From Bacillota bacterium (GTDB lineage Bacteria; Bacillota; Sulfobacillia; Sulfobacillales; Sulfobacillaceae), in contig JAKADO010000035.1 of NCBI GenBank assembly GCA_021820485.1, positions 1-32,549 of the forward strand: a stretch of DNA of 32,549 bases, given 5' to 3'. A program made the position numbers and the translations under genes. The notes below the pieces were generated by a model. That model searched no databases. It saw only the letters and a program-made list of their open reading frames with translations, and had not been told where the DNA came from. This document shows positions 16,167-24,703 of the stretch, in pieces (position 1 is the first letter of the stretch; each line of letters opens with the position of its first letter).

Positions 16167-16907
16167 TCACCCGTTCGACGCAACCCGCCGCTGATAAAAT
16201 CCCGCCAGTTCCACCTTGCTGTCGTTGTCCCACAACTCGCCCTGGTATTGGAGATACTGTACGCCTTGGGCAAACTCCTTGTCATAGAAGCCGCCACGGG
16301 GGTTCGGCATCACGTGGGGGTAGTGGGCGATCAAGGAGGCGAGCCGCGGCCGCCGCTCCAAGCCACGGCGCCAAAAACGTTCGGCCTCGCGCCGTTTGCC
16401 TAGCTTGGACAAGACCAAGCCTGCCGAGTAATAGTCCTCAGGAAGATATTCGGCCGCTTCCAGATAGGCATGCACCGCTTCTTCCAATCGCCCAATGCGA
16501 TGCAGCACCTGAGCCAAGAGATCCAGCGCGCTGCCTTGCATTCCGGTCACGTCCCAAGCCACGATTTCCTCCAATGCCGGTTGCGCCAATGCCCAGGCAT
16601 GCTGCTCGATATAGCTTAACGCGAGATAATACAAGGCCCGAATGTAGGGACGAATTTTGAGATCCTCCCAACCCGTATGCCGCTTGGTTCGCGGCAAGTC
16701 CCGCTCGGCTTGGGCTGTCGCCATTTCGCAGAGTTCCCGAGCCTGATCGGCATCGCCCGCCCGGAGATACAAAGCGGCCATTCCGGTCAGTGCATCCGGA
16801 TGAAAGGGATCCAGCTCGAGGGCTTTCCGGAAATGTTGCTCCGCGCTCCCCCAATCCTGACTGTCCATGCTCATCCATCCCTGCTGTCCTTCGTCCAGTT
16901 GCGACAT
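16167..16907 (-). CDS. Tetratricopeptide-repeat protein
   Basis: A 246-residue soluble protein made of TPR helices, with no signal peptide or membrane segment. Clear repeats are DWGSAEQHFRKALELDPFHPDALTGMAALYLRAGDADQA (about 20-60) and IGRLEEAVHAYLEAAEYLPEDYYSAGLVLSKLGKRREAERFWRRGLE (about 135-180). A middle segment, RPYIRALYYLALSYIEQ, has the R-P-Y-x-R-A-L pattern found in some TPR families. The C-terminal 55 residues (HPHVMPNPRGGFYDKEFAQG) are not repeats. I chose the ATG at 16905-16907, with GAGGGG six bases upstream, over a TTG 18 bp earlier. It ends 4 bp before the ThiF-like gene and follows tyrS by 37 bp, so it may assemble or scaffold the E1-like pair. Its binding partner is unknown. 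Confidence 0.72.
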   Translation of the reverse strand: MSQLDEGQQGWMSMDSQDWGSAEQHFRKALELDPFHPDALTGMAALYLRAGDADQARELCEMATAQAERDLPRTKRHTGWEDLKIRPYIRALYYLALSYIEQHAWALAQPALEEIVAWDVTGMQGSALDLLAQVLHRIGRLEEAVHAYLEAAEYLPEDYYSAGLVLSKLGKRREAERFWRRGLERRPRLASLIAHYPHVMPNPRGGFYDKEFAQGVQYLQYQGELWDNDSKVELAGFYQRRVASNG

Positions 16908-16944
16908 CGAAAACCCCTCTATCAATTAATAATCGACAAATCCT

Positions 16945-18144
16945 TTAGGATGGCTGGACGCGGAAATACCGCCGCTTGCCCACCTTGATCCACGATCCGG
17001 GTTTCAGATGCAGCGTCGAAGCCATATCCACCCGCTCGCCGTCGACTGTCACCGCCCCTTGCTGCAGCAGTCGCCGCGCTTCCTGGCGGCTGGGCATGCC
17101 GGGCAGGGACGCCACCAAGTCGAGCGCTCCGATGTTGGCCAACTCATCCGCGTAGGAGATCGTCGGGGCATCCTCGGGCACCTCGCGATGACGGAAGGTC
17201 CGGTCAAAATTTTCCCGAGCCTGGGCAGCATCCTGGCTGCTCCAGAATCGCGTGACAATCCTCTGACCCAGTTCCGCTTTGAGGTTGCGGGGATTTTCGC
17301 CTGCGGCGACCCGCTCATTCACATAGTCAGCCCGCTCTCCCAGCAGCAATTGAAACCAGCGCGGCATCAATTCATCGGGTATCGACATCACCTTGCCGAA
17401 AATTTCATCAGGCGGCTCTTCAATGCCAATGTAGTTGCCCACGCTCTTGCTCATCTTGCGAACGCCGTCAGTCCCCTCCAACAGCGGCATAAAAATGCCC
17501 ACTTCCGGTTCGAGCCCATAGGCCTCCTGGATCTGACGGGCGGTCAGGATGTTGAAGCGCTGATCCGTTCCCCCCAGCTCGACGTCGGCCTTCAGCGCCA
17601 CCGAGTCGTAGGCCTGCATCAAGGGGTACAACAATTCATGGAGATGAATGGGATAATGCTGCGCAAATCGGTCATGGAAGTCATCCCGTTCCAGAATGCG
17701 GGCGAGCGTCATTTGGCTCATCAATTGAATCAGCGCTGACAAGTTCAGAGGCTCCAGCCACTCGCTGTTATACCGCAGCATGAGCCGATCCGGGTCCAGA
17801 ACGCGGCCGGCTTGGGCCACGTAGGTCTTGGCAAACGCATCCACGTCCGTAGGGGACAATTGCCGGCGCGCTTCTGAGCGTCCCGTTGGATCGCCAATGC
17901 GTCCCGTCATGTCGCCAATCAGGAAGACAACCTGGTGGCCCAGTTCTTGAAACTGCCTAAGCTTCTCCAGCACCACCGTATGGCCGAGGTGGATGTCCGG
18001 CGCCGTGGGGTCGACCCCCAATTTCACGATGAGCGGCTTCCCAGTCTTCTGGGATCGCTCCAATTTTTGCGCCAACAATTCGCGGCTGACCACATCATCC
18101 GTCCCGTTCAACAGCCAGTCCACTTGCGATTGAATATCCTGCAC
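16945..18144 (-). CDS. tyrS: Tyrosyl-tRNA synthetase (TyrZ-type)
   Basis: A 399-residue class I synthetase that charges tRNA-Tyr. The ATP motifs are HLGH (52-55) and KMSKS (230-234). The tyrosine pocket region is seen in MQAYDSVALKADVELGGTDQRFN. A C-terminal S4 RNA-binding domain (ASLPGMPSRQEARRLLQQGAVTVDGERV) completes it. The HLGH form and the spacing are those of the TyrZ branch rather than the HVGH TyrS branch. The start is GTG 18142-18144 behind AGGAGG. Unlike pheS and thrS in this window it has only a short leader and no T-box; its promoter is within 60 bp, just after mutS2. It heads the unit that continues to yebC. Confidence 0.95.
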   Translation of the reverse strand: MQDIQSQVDWLLNGTDDVVSRELLAQKLERSQKTGKPLIVKLGVDPTAPDIHLGHTVVLEKLRQFQELGHQVVFLIGDMTGRIGDPTGRSEARRQLSPTDVDAFAKTYVAQAGRVLDPDRLMLRYNSEWLEPLNLSALIQLMSQMTLARILERDDFHDRFAQHYPIHLHELLYPLMQAYDSVALKADVELGGTDQRFNILTARQIQEAYGLEPEVGIFMPLLEGTDGVRKMSKSVGNYIGIEEPPDEIFGKVMSIPDELMPRWFQLLLGERADYVNERVAAGENPRNLKAELGQRIVTRFWSSQDAAQARENFDRTFRHREVPEDAPTISYADELANIGALDLVASLPGMPSRQEARRLLQQGAVTVDGERVDMASTLHLKPGSWIKVGKRRYFRVQPS

Positions 18145-18171
18145 GGTCTGCCTCCTGACATTACTGCGAAG

Positions 18172-18199
18172 AGTATAGCACGGCCATTTAGGGCCTCAA
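18172..18199 (-). promoter_or_regulatory. Vegetative promoter of the tyrS operon
   Basis: On the minus strand TTGAGG is followed by a 16-base spacer and TATACT, with the extended TGC in front of the -10. The expected start of transcription is about 20 bases before the tyrS GTG. That leaves no room for a T-box leader. Confidence 0.65.
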
Positions 18200-18203
18200 A
18201 ACA

Positions 18204-20558
18204 TTAATCTGTCTCTTCCAACGCGGCCACCGTCACGCCATCGCCACCCTCGCCGGGCCCTCCCAATCGAAACTCAACCACGCGCGGGTCGGTCTTCAAG
18301 TGCTGCGCCACCACCCGGCGCAGCACGCCTGTTCCCTTGCCATGAATGATGCGGACAAACGGCGCGCCGGCCAGCACCGCATCATCCAAATACTTGTCCA
18401 ACGACTCCAGCGCCTCATCGCCGGTCATGCCTCGCAGATCCACTTCAAGGCCCAACTCTTGGCTCTTCTGTCTACCCAGATCGCGGTGGCTTTGGCTGGC
18501 GGAGCGTCTGTTCCGCGCCGCTGGAGGATTGGGTTCGGCAACCCGTTCCAATTCATCCACGGCCAACTTCATGCGCAGCGATCCGATCTGCACCGTCGCC
18601 GTGCGGCCCTGCAGTTCCACCACTGTGCCAACGTCGGGAAATCCCACCACCCGAACCCGATCGCCGACCTGGTCTGGAGGCGTGCCCTGCGCAGCCTTGG
18701 CACGCGCCAGACTTTTCGGCACCTTGGCCAGCCCGCGGTATTGCTCCCTTAGGGCTTCGACCGCCTGGGCCCGCTCGCGGCCTTGCTCCCGCCGCACAGC
18801 TTCCAAGGCCTGATTGAACTTTTGGGTCATCTCGTCCAGTTCCCGGCGCCAAGTGCGCTCCGCCCGCTCCCGGTCACGCTCCAGCCGTTCGTTTAAAATG
18901 CGCTCCTTCTCCGCCAATTGGCGGCGGGTGCCCTCCATCTCGGCGAGTTGTCCGCGCACCGCCTCCTCCTCGAGACGGAGCCGCTGCTGGAGCTGGTTAA
19001 TCTCAAAAATTGCGTCCGACAGCGTGATGGCTTCGGTATCCATCAACGCCTCGGCACGGTCCACCAACGTGCCGGGAAACCCGAGACGGCGCGCAATATA
19101 GAACGCATGAGAACTGCCGGGAGACCCTAGAATCAGGTGGTAGGTCGGCGCGAGCGTCTCGCGGTTGAACTCCACCAACGCGTTCTGAATGCGCGGATCC
19201 TTGAGGCCCATCAGCTTCAGCCGGCTATAGTGAGTACTCACAATGACGGGCGCCTGACGCTCCACCAGGTGCCGAATCATGACTTCGGCCAAGGCCGCCC
19301 CCTCTTCCGGGTCCGTTCCCGCGCCTATCTCATCGATGAGGCAGAGGGTACGGGAGTCTGCCTCCCGCATCATGGGCGCCAACCGCACCAAATGCCCGGA
19401 AAATGTCGAGAGGTTTTGCTCTAAGCTCTGCTCGTCGCCAATGTCCGCCCAAACCTGACGATAGAGCGGAATGGATGTTCCCTCGCCCGCCGGAACCATG
19501 AGCCCTGACAGGGCCATCAACACCAGTAAGCCGGTCGTCTTCAGGGCGACCGTTTTCCCTCCCGTGTTGGGTCCGGTAATGATGATGGCAGGACGATCCA
19601 TGGAAAGGCTTAGAGATATGGGCACGGGATTTTCCAGCAAAGGATGGCGTGCCGAAACCAAGTCCAGCCGCTCGCCACCCAATAGAGGCAGAACCCCGTC
19701 TACGGAAGCGCCATAACGTGCCACCGCCACATGCACGTCAAACCACGCCAAGTGGCGGTGAATGGCGTGAATCGACTCTTGCACCTGCACCACCTGGGCT
19801 GTCAGCGCGGCCAAGATGCGCTCGATTTCCCGCGCCTCGTCCTGCCGCAGGGTCGTCAAGCGGTTCTGCCGCTCCACCACCGCCAACGGCTCCACGAAGA
19901 CCGTCTGCCCGCTGCCCGACTGGTCGTGCACAATCCCTTGCACGGAGTGCCGAAATTCGTTTTTAATCGGCACCACCCGTCTCCCAAAGCGCACCGTAAT
20001 GATGCCGTCCTGCAGATATCGGGACCACTCCGCGCTGCGCAAGATGCGCTCAAACACCTCGTCGATTTCCCGCTCCAAATGGCGGATGCGGCGCCGAATG
20101 TCAGCCAGTGCCGGCGACGCCTGGTCGCGCACCTGGCCATCCTGGTCGATAGCCTCATCAATCGCTCGCAGAAGCGTGAGCGGCACGACTTGACCGCGCA
20201 AGTGCTCGCCAATCAAGAAAAACCGCTCGGGGTCAGCGGCTTCTCCGAGCAACCGATAGACCTCAACGGTACGCCGCAAAACCACGAAGTCCACTAAGCT
20301 CAAAATGCCGCCTTTGTCGACGCGGTCCAGCATCTCCTCTAAGGGCTCGGCGCCATGGGCGGTAGGCAAGGACTCCTCCACCCACACCAATGCCTCCCGC
20401 ACCGCCGCTTGCTCATCACGCAGCCACCCATGCTCAGGACGCGGCGCTGTAGCCAGCAAGTGGTCGCGCCCCATCCTGGTCTCCGCATGGCGGGCCAATC
20501 CTTCCAAAACCCGATGCCATTCCAAGATGGCCAACGTATCGGGCAATCGTGTCGTCAT
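18204..20558 (-). CDS. mutS2: MutS2 family ATPase/endonuclease
   Basis: A 784-residue MutS2. It lacks the mismatch-binding domains of MutS and acts on branched DNA or collided ribosomes rather than mismatches. Order: clamp/lever helices (about 1-300), ATPase core with Walker A GPNTGGKT (329-336) and Walker B LCLIDEIGAGTDPEEG (405-420), a long coiled coil rich in Glu/Arg (about 520-620), a small KOW-like segment (GDRVRVVGFPDVGTVVEL), and a C-terminal Smr nuclease domain (VDLRGMTGDEALESL and VRIIHGKGTGVLR). All parts are intact and the length is typical. The ATG is at 20556-20558. The ribosome site (GGGAAAG) is modest, and a stable hairpin lies at the 5' end of its predicted transcript. Confidence 0.96.
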   Translation of the reverse strand: MTTRLPDTLAILEWHRVLEGLARHAETRMGRDHLLATAPRPEHGWLRDEQAAVREALVWVEESLPTAHGAEPLEEMLDRVDKGGILSLVDFVVLRRTVEVYRLLGEAADPERFFLIGEHLRGQVVPLTLLRAIDEAIDQDGQVRDQASPALADIRRRIRHLEREIDEVFERILRSAEWSRYLQDGIITVRFGRRVVPIKNEFRHSVQGIVHDQSGSGQTVFVEPLAVVERQNRLTTLRQDEAREIERILAALTAQVVQVQESIHAIHRHLAWFDVHVAVARYGASVDGVLPLLGGERLDLVSARHPLLENPVPISLSLSMDRPAIIITGPNTGGKTVALKTTGLLVLMALSGLMVPAGEGTSIPLYRQVWADIGDEQSLEQNLSTFSGHLVRLAPMMREADSRTLCLIDEIGAGTDPEEGAALAEVMIRHLVERQAPVIVSTHYSRLKLMGLKDPRIQNALVEFNRETLAPTYHLILGSPGSSHAFYIARRLGFPGTLVDRAEALMDTEAITLSDAIFEINQLQQRLRLEEEAVRGQLAEMEGTRRQLAEKERILNERLERDRERAERTWRRELDEMTQKFNQALEAVRREQGRERAQAVEALREQYRGLAKVPKSLARAKAAQGTPPDQVGDRVRVVGFPDVGTVVELQGRTATVQIGSLRMKLAVDELERVAEPNPPAARNRRSASQSHRDLGRQKSQELGLEVDLRGMTGDEALESLDKYLDDAVLAGAPFVRIIHGKGTGVLRRVVAQHLKTDPRVVEFRLGGPGEGGDGVTVAALEETD

Positions 20559-20578
20559 ACTTTCCCGCCTTCACAAAG

Positions 20579-20609
20579 ACACAGGCCGGAATATTGCTCC
20601 GACCTGTGT
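20579..20609 (-). other. Stable stem-loop at the 5' end of the mutS2 leader
   Basis: As minus-strand RNA, ACACAGGUCGGA pairs with UCCGGCCUGUGU over 12 bp (one G-U) with a 7-base loop. It begins about seven bases after the predicted transcription start and ends 20 bases before the mutS2 ATG. The following CTTTG is a poor terminator tail, so an mRNA-stabilising 5' hairpin, or a weak terminator for zapA transcripts, are both possible. Confidence 0.6.
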
Positions 20610-20622
20610 TCCGGTTGTGTCT

Positions 20623-20628
20623 ATTATA
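20623..20628 (-). promoter_or_regulatory. Extended -10 promoter of mutS2
   Basis: The minus strand reads TGGTATAAT, a TG-extended perfect -10 box, in the gap between zapA and mutS2. No clear -35 is seen, as is usual for extended -10 promoters. The predicted start places a 12-bp hairpin at the very 5' end of the transcript. Confidence 0.6.
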
Positions 20629-20669
20629 CCAGGTTCGCTCAGGCGCACCGGATACTGATGGTTCGTGGT

Positions 20670-20951
20670 CTACTTGGCGTCCTTGACTTCCCGCTTGGCC
20701 CGCCATTGCTGCTGCATCGTCGCCACAAGTTCCTGATGCTGTTCTTGGAGCTCAAAGAACTCTTCGGCGATGTTGAGGGCGGTCAGCACAGCCAAGCGAT
20801 TGAGGCTGACGCGCGAATTCTTGGATGCCAAGACGCGAATCCGATTGTCCACGTGATATGCCAGTGCCTTGACGACGTCTTCCGGCAGATCGCCGACCAA
20901 TGAGTAGTCCTCCCCGTAGATACTCACAGTCGTCCGAACTTGTTCACCCAC
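20670..20951 (-). CDS. zapA: Cell division protein ZapA
   Basis: A 93-residue ZapA, which bundles FtsZ filaments at the division ring. The N-domain (TTVSIYGEDYSLVGDLPEDVVKALAYHVDNRIRVL) matches the family strand-helix pattern. LNRLAVLTALNIAEEFFELQEQ starts the long dimerisation helix, which stays coiled-coil to the lysine-rich C-terminus. The start is GTG 20949-20951 behind AAGGGG. It follows pheT by 84 bp, a common neighbourhood in Firmicutes (pheT-zapA-mutS2). Confidence 0.88.
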   Translation of the reverse strand: MGEQVRTTVSIYGEDYSLVGDLPEDVVKALAYHVDNRIRVLASKNSRVSLNRLAVLTALNIAEEFFELQEQHQELVATMQQQWRAKREVKDAK

Positions 20952-21035
20952 ACCGCTCGCCCCTTTGTCTCGAGTTTTTTACCTCTTCTCGACACAGTCC
21001 GCAAAATCCTGCTAAATTGGACGAAGTTGGTAAAA

Positions 21036-23369
21036 TTATTGACGCAATCCGACACCCAACGCTGCCAGGGACGCCAGGATTCGACGTACGGCCTCGTCCG
21101 TCCCCTCGTCCGTCAGTGTGGTGGCATCAGACTGAAACGTCAACCGCACCGTCAGCGACGTGCCAAAATCGCCTTGAAACCGGTCGATGGGGCGAATTTG
21201 GCGCAAGTCTGAGAGGCCGAGCGCCCAGATCGCCTGCATCATCGCGCTGTAAGCTACGCTGTCGGGCACCACCAGCGACAAGTCACGCTGCACTTCCGGA
21301 AAACGCGACGGACGCCCAGGTGCCGAGACCGAAAGAGTGGGAAGCCCGCTCAATCGGACCACCAAGACCCCCAGGCGCTTGACGCGGTATTCTTGCGCAA
21401 TGCGCGGACGCAGTTCCCCGAGGTAACCAATTGGTTGGCCGCCGGCAACCAACTCCTGGGAGCGCCCCGGATGCAGAAACCGGGGCACGTCGGTAAACGC
21501 GCGCCGTTCTACCGCCCAACCCATGCGGGAAAAGAGATAGTCCGCCAGTCCGGTCAAATCGTAGATGGAGGGTTCGAGAGGCGGCGGATATCCGGCGATG
21601 GGCTCCAAGGACAAGACCACTCCCAACTCGCGTTCCTCCCGAATCTCGCCGCCCTGGCGGGAAAACACCGGGCCCACTTCGAAAATATGGATGGGCAAGT
21701 CATGGCGGGACCGATTGTACCGGACCACTTCCAGCAGGCTTGGCAAAATGTGGCGCCGCAACAGGCTTTCCTCCGGGCGCAGGGGATTGGTGATCTGCAC
21801 GGGACTGCCGAGCGGTCCCGCCTGGTATTCGCCATCCCATTCGGGATTGCTGAAGGTGCGCGTCATCACCTCATCAAATCCGGCCTCCACCACGCGGTTC
21901 CGCAGATCCTCCTCAAACACCACCGCCGGATCACGCTGCGCTTCTTGGGTCCGGGAGATGGGGAGCGTGCGCGGAATCGCATCCAATCCGTAGAAGCGCG
22001 CCACATCCTCGGCCAAGTCGTACAGGGAATCGACATCGTGCCGGTAGCGGGGAACCACGGCCGATTCCCCCCTGAGCCCATAGCCCAGCCGCTCCAAGGC
22101 AGAGCGAATCTTCTCTGTGGACCAATCGACCCCCAACAATCTCCGGATGCGATCGGCATCCACGGGCACGCGCCGTTCCGGCGGCAAGTCGCCGACCAGG
22201 GCGCTCCCCCCGACCTTCTGCAGGATGCCGGCCTCGGAAAGAATTTGGATGACCAGGGACGGTGCATGGAACACCGCCATCGGATCGGTTCCCTTGCCGA
22301 AGTGCGTCGCGGCGTCGGTGAAAATGCCGTGCCGCTTGTAACTCTTGAATATGCCCGGGGCTTCAAAGTGCGCGCATTCCAGCAAGATTTCGCCGGTGTC
22401 GTCGCCGACCCCGGAATGCAGTCCGCCCATGATGCCGGCCAGAGCCAAGGGTTTCGCTTGGTCCGCGATGACCAGATCGCGTGCATCCAACTCAAGTTCC
22501 TTGCCGTCCAGGAGGGTGAGCCTCTCGCCCGCACGCGCCGCCCGCACAACAATCGGACCGTCCACCTGCCGGCTGTCAAACGCATGCAGCGGCTCGCCCA
22601 AATCCCATAGCACAAAGTTGGTGACGTCGACCGCCGGGTGAATGATGCGATGGCCTACCGCACGCAACAACGTTTGCAGCCACAGCGGCGACACCTGCCC
22701 CGGCTCAATGGCAATCCGCACCAACCCATAGAGAGAACAGCGCTCCGGCGCCTCAACAGCCGCCAGACCGTCGGCTTGGTATGCGAACGCCTCCGTCAAC
22801 GGCTCCACGGGAATGTCCCAAATCGCTCCCAGGTCATGCGCTATATGGCGGACGCTTTGCAGGTATTGCGCGATGTTGGGCGTCAATTCAAGCTCGTAGA
22901 GGACGTCCTCGCCGCCAATGACCTCGAGAAAGCGTGTTCCCAGCGGTTCCGACCCCTCCCATACCCAGAGGTCTCCGCCCTTGGCCTGGTATCCCAGCTC
23001 TTCCGCCGAAAGGAGCATGCCGGGACTCATAATGCCGCGCAAGTCACGCTCTCCCAAGGTGCGGCCATCCGGAAGCGTCGTGCCGGGCGGCGCGTACCAG
23101 AGCCGTTCGCCCACGAAGCCATTGCTCGCCCCGGTCACAATGCGGGTGACCTCCCCATCGCCCCGCCGGACATCCACCAGCGACAAATGATCGCTGTTGG
23201 GATGCGGCGTGCGGGCCAGAACCTCGACCAGTTCCACCGTCCCATATATGCGGCCGAATGCTTCTTGACCCACCACCTCGATGCCCAATTGCTCCAGTCC
23301 GCGGACCACGGTGGCGGGGTCCGGGATGCGGCGAAGATGCCGCGCTAACCATCGATGGCTTAGAATCAT
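21036..23369 (-). CDS. pheT: Phenylalanyl-tRNA synthetase beta subunit
   Basis: A 777-residue beta chain of the heterotetrameric synthetase. It starts with the short helix MILSHRWLARHL, then an EMAP-type tRNA-binding domain (about 40-150, ARTPHPNSDHLSLVDV and GVMS-like GIMSPGMLLSAEELGY). B3/B4 editing follows (HPAVDVTNFVLWDLGEPLHAFD; LVIADQAKPLALAGIMGG), then the B5 fold, the catalytic-like core and the C-terminal FDX-ACB anticodon-binding domain (RFPEVQRDLSLVVPDSVAY onward). Its ATG overlaps the pheS TGA by 4 bp (ATGA). No part is missing. Confidence 0.97.
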   Translation of the reverse strand: MILSHRWLARHLRRIPDPATVVRGLEQLGIEVVGQEAFGRIYGTVELVEVLARTPHPNSDHLSLVDVRRGDGEVTRIVTGASNGFVGERLWYAPPGTTLPDGRTLGERDLRGIMSPGMLLSAEELGYQAKGGDLWVWEGSEPLGTRFLEVIGGEDVLYELELTPNIAQYLQSVRHIAHDLGAIWDIPVEPLTEAFAYQADGLAAVEAPERCSLYGLVRIAIEPGQVSPLWLQTLLRAVGHRIIHPAVDVTNFVLWDLGEPLHAFDSRQVDGPIVVRAARAGERLTLLDGKELELDARDLVIADQAKPLALAGIMGGLHSGVGDDTGEILLECAHFEAPGIFKSYKRHGIFTDAATHFGKGTDPMAVFHAPSLVIQILSEAGILQKVGGSALVGDLPPERRVPVDADRIRRLLGVDWSTEKIRSALERLGYGLRGESAVVPRYRHDVDSLYDLAEDVARFYGLDAIPRTLPISRTQEAQRDPAVVFEEDLRNRVVEAGFDEVMTRTFSNPEWDGEYQAGPLGSPVQITNPLRPEESLLRRHILPSLLEVVRYNRSRHDLPIHIFEVGPVFSRQGGEIREERELGVVLSLEPIAGYPPPLEPSIYDLTGLADYLFSRMGWAVERRAFTDVPRFLHPGRSQELVAGGQPIGYLGELRPRIAQEYRVKRLGVLVVRLSGLPTLSVSAPGRPSRFPEVQRDLSLVVPDSVAYSAMMQAIWALGLSDLRQIRPIDRFQGDFGTSLTVRLTFQSDATTLTDEGTDEAVRRILASLAALGVGLRQ

Positions 23370-24412
23370 GAGATCCCCCTGCCTCCCCCGCTCTGGAATC
23401 GCTCCAGATATCTCAGATCGTTTTGGTACAAAAGGCGCAAGTCATCCAATCCGAAAAGCCGCATGGCCACGCGCTCAATCCCCATGCCGAAGGCGAATCC
23501 TGACACCTCATCAGGGTCGTATCCGCCATTTTTCAGGACGACAGGATGCACAATCCCCGAACCCAGGATTTCCACCCAGCCGGTTCCCTTGCAAACACGG
23601 CACCCACTGCCTTCGCAGACAGCACAGGTCACATCCATTTCCACCGAAGGCTCGGTAAACGGAAAATAGCTCGGGCGAAAGCGCGTGCCCACTTGGCTTC
23701 CCAAGAGTTCATGCACCATCACCGTCAAGGTTCCGGTCAGATCGGCGAGGCTAATCGCGGTATCCACCACCAACCCTTCCACCTGTTGAAACATCGGCAC
23801 GTGGGTCGCGTCATCGTCGCGGCGATAGGTGACCCCGGGCGCCATGATTTTCACGGGAAGCCGGCCCTGGTGCCGTTCCATGGAGCGGATTTGAACCGGT
23901 GAGGTCTGAGTGCGCAACACCAACCCCGGCACATCCACAAAGAAGGAATCCTGCATGTCGCGCGCCGGATGATCCGCCGGCATGTTCAACGCTTCAAAGT
24001 TGTACCATTCGGTTTCGACCTGCGGCCCATAGGCGAGCGAAAAGCCCAACCGGAGCAGGACATCCTCGACCCGCCGCCGCACGCGCGTCATCGGATGCAA
24101 GAGACCGGCCTGCGGCCGTCGCCCCGGCAGCGTCAGGTCCAGCCCCTCCGCGGCCAGGGTAGCCCGTTCCTCCGCATCCAAGAGCGCCTCCTCACGGTTC
24201 GTGAGGGCCTCAAGAACTGCCTCCCGCCATTGGTTCAACAGAGCTCCACGCTCACGCCGCTCTTCCGGCGACAGACGAGAAAGCCCTTTCATTTGCTCGG
24301 TAATCCACCCTTTTTTACCGACCCACTGATTTCTCAACTCCTGCAGCGCCGTCCGCGTCGGTGCGGCAGCCACTGACTCCACCACGGCCTGGTAATCGAA
24401 TGCCTCTCCCAT
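23366..24412 (-). CDS. pheS: Phenylalanyl-tRNA synthetase alpha subunit
   Basis: A 348-residue class II catalytic subunit that attaches Phe to tRNA-Phe together with PheT. An N-terminal coiled coil (about 1-90) precedes motif 1, motif 2 (APGVTYRRDDDATHVPMFQQVEGL) and motif 3 (GFAFGMGIERVAM, 305-317). Two CxxC pairs at Cys263/266 and 271/274 form a probable zinc knuckle found in many members. The frame is open to a GTG at 24433, but I chose the ATG at 24410-24412 because GGGGAGG is correctly spaced for it. It is expressed behind a Phe T-box and overlaps pheT by 4 bp. Confidence 0.96.
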   Translation of the reverse strand: MGEAFDYQAVVESVAAAPTRTALQELRNQWVGKKGWITEQMKGLSRLSPEERRERGALLNQWREAVLEALTNREEALLDAEERATLAAEGLDLTLPGRRPQAGLLHPMTRVRRRVEDVLLRLGFSLAYGPQVETEWYNFEALNMPADHPARDMQDSFFVDVPGLVLRTQTSPVQIRSMERHQGRLPVKIMAPGVTYRRDDDATHVPMFQQVEGLVVDTAISLADLTGTLTVMVHELLGSQVGTRFRPSYFPFTEPSVEMDVTCAVCEGSGCRVCKGTGWVEILGSGIVHPVVLKNGGYDPDEVSGFAFGMGIERVAMRLFGLDDLRLLYQNDLRYLERFQSGGGRGIS

Positions 24413-24453
24413 CACGTGCGCCTCCCCATCCACCCCAACATGTCTTGCCCAAT

Positions 24454-24695
24454 AAAAAAATCCCGCCCCAAAAAGGGCGAGAGATCCCGCGGTACCACCT
24501 TCATTGACTCACCGCGATGGTGAGTCCACTCATGAACGTAACGGGTTCCGCCGGCCTGCTCTACAGAATGATGGTTCAAGCAGGCACTCCCCAGGGAATT
24601 CGATAGGGGAAACCGGTGCACCTTGCAATCGTGGGGGCACTCCCTGCGCAGTTCCCGAATCTATCTACTAGTCTGGATCATCGTGTTGTTGGGAG
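24454..24695 (-). promoter_or_regulatory. T-box riboswitch, tRNA-Phe specific, upstream of pheS
   Basis: The leader has the conserved T-box AAGGTGGTACCGCGGGA (24485-24501), which pairs with the ACCA end of uncharged tRNA. It is followed by a terminator: CTCGCCC, TTTTT loop, GGGCGGG, then seven T (24454-24482). In stem I, AGTA-GATAG faces CTATC-GAA, the usual S-turn, and the three bases right after GAA are TTC (24596-24598), the Phe specifier codon. Uncharged tRNA-Phe should favour antitermination and raise pheST expression. Confidence 0.92.
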
Positions 24696-24697
24696 AC

Positions 24698-24703
24698 ACT
24701 ATA
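24698..24703 (-). promoter_or_regulatory. -10 box of the pheS T-box transcript
   Basis: TATAGT on the minus strand overlaps the TAG stop codon of the upstream methyltransferase gene. TTGGAT 18 bases upstream is a poor -35. Its distance to stem I of the T-box fits. Confidence 0.45.

Noticed and set aside
15536-16660. A 374-codon open frame on the plus strand opposite the E1-like and TPR genes
   Set aside because: Composition is Pro/Arg-rich and without motifs, while the minus-strand genes here have clear E1 and TPR signatures.
20985-21035. Possible hairpin or promoter between pheT and zapA
   Set aside because: Only a 5-bp stem without a T-tract and no acceptable -35/-10 pair could be found, so zapA is probably read from the pheS promoter.
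24412-24433. Extended N-terminus of pheS from the GTG at 24433
   Set aside because: The ribosome site GGGGAGG lies inside this extension and is spaced for the ATG at 24412.
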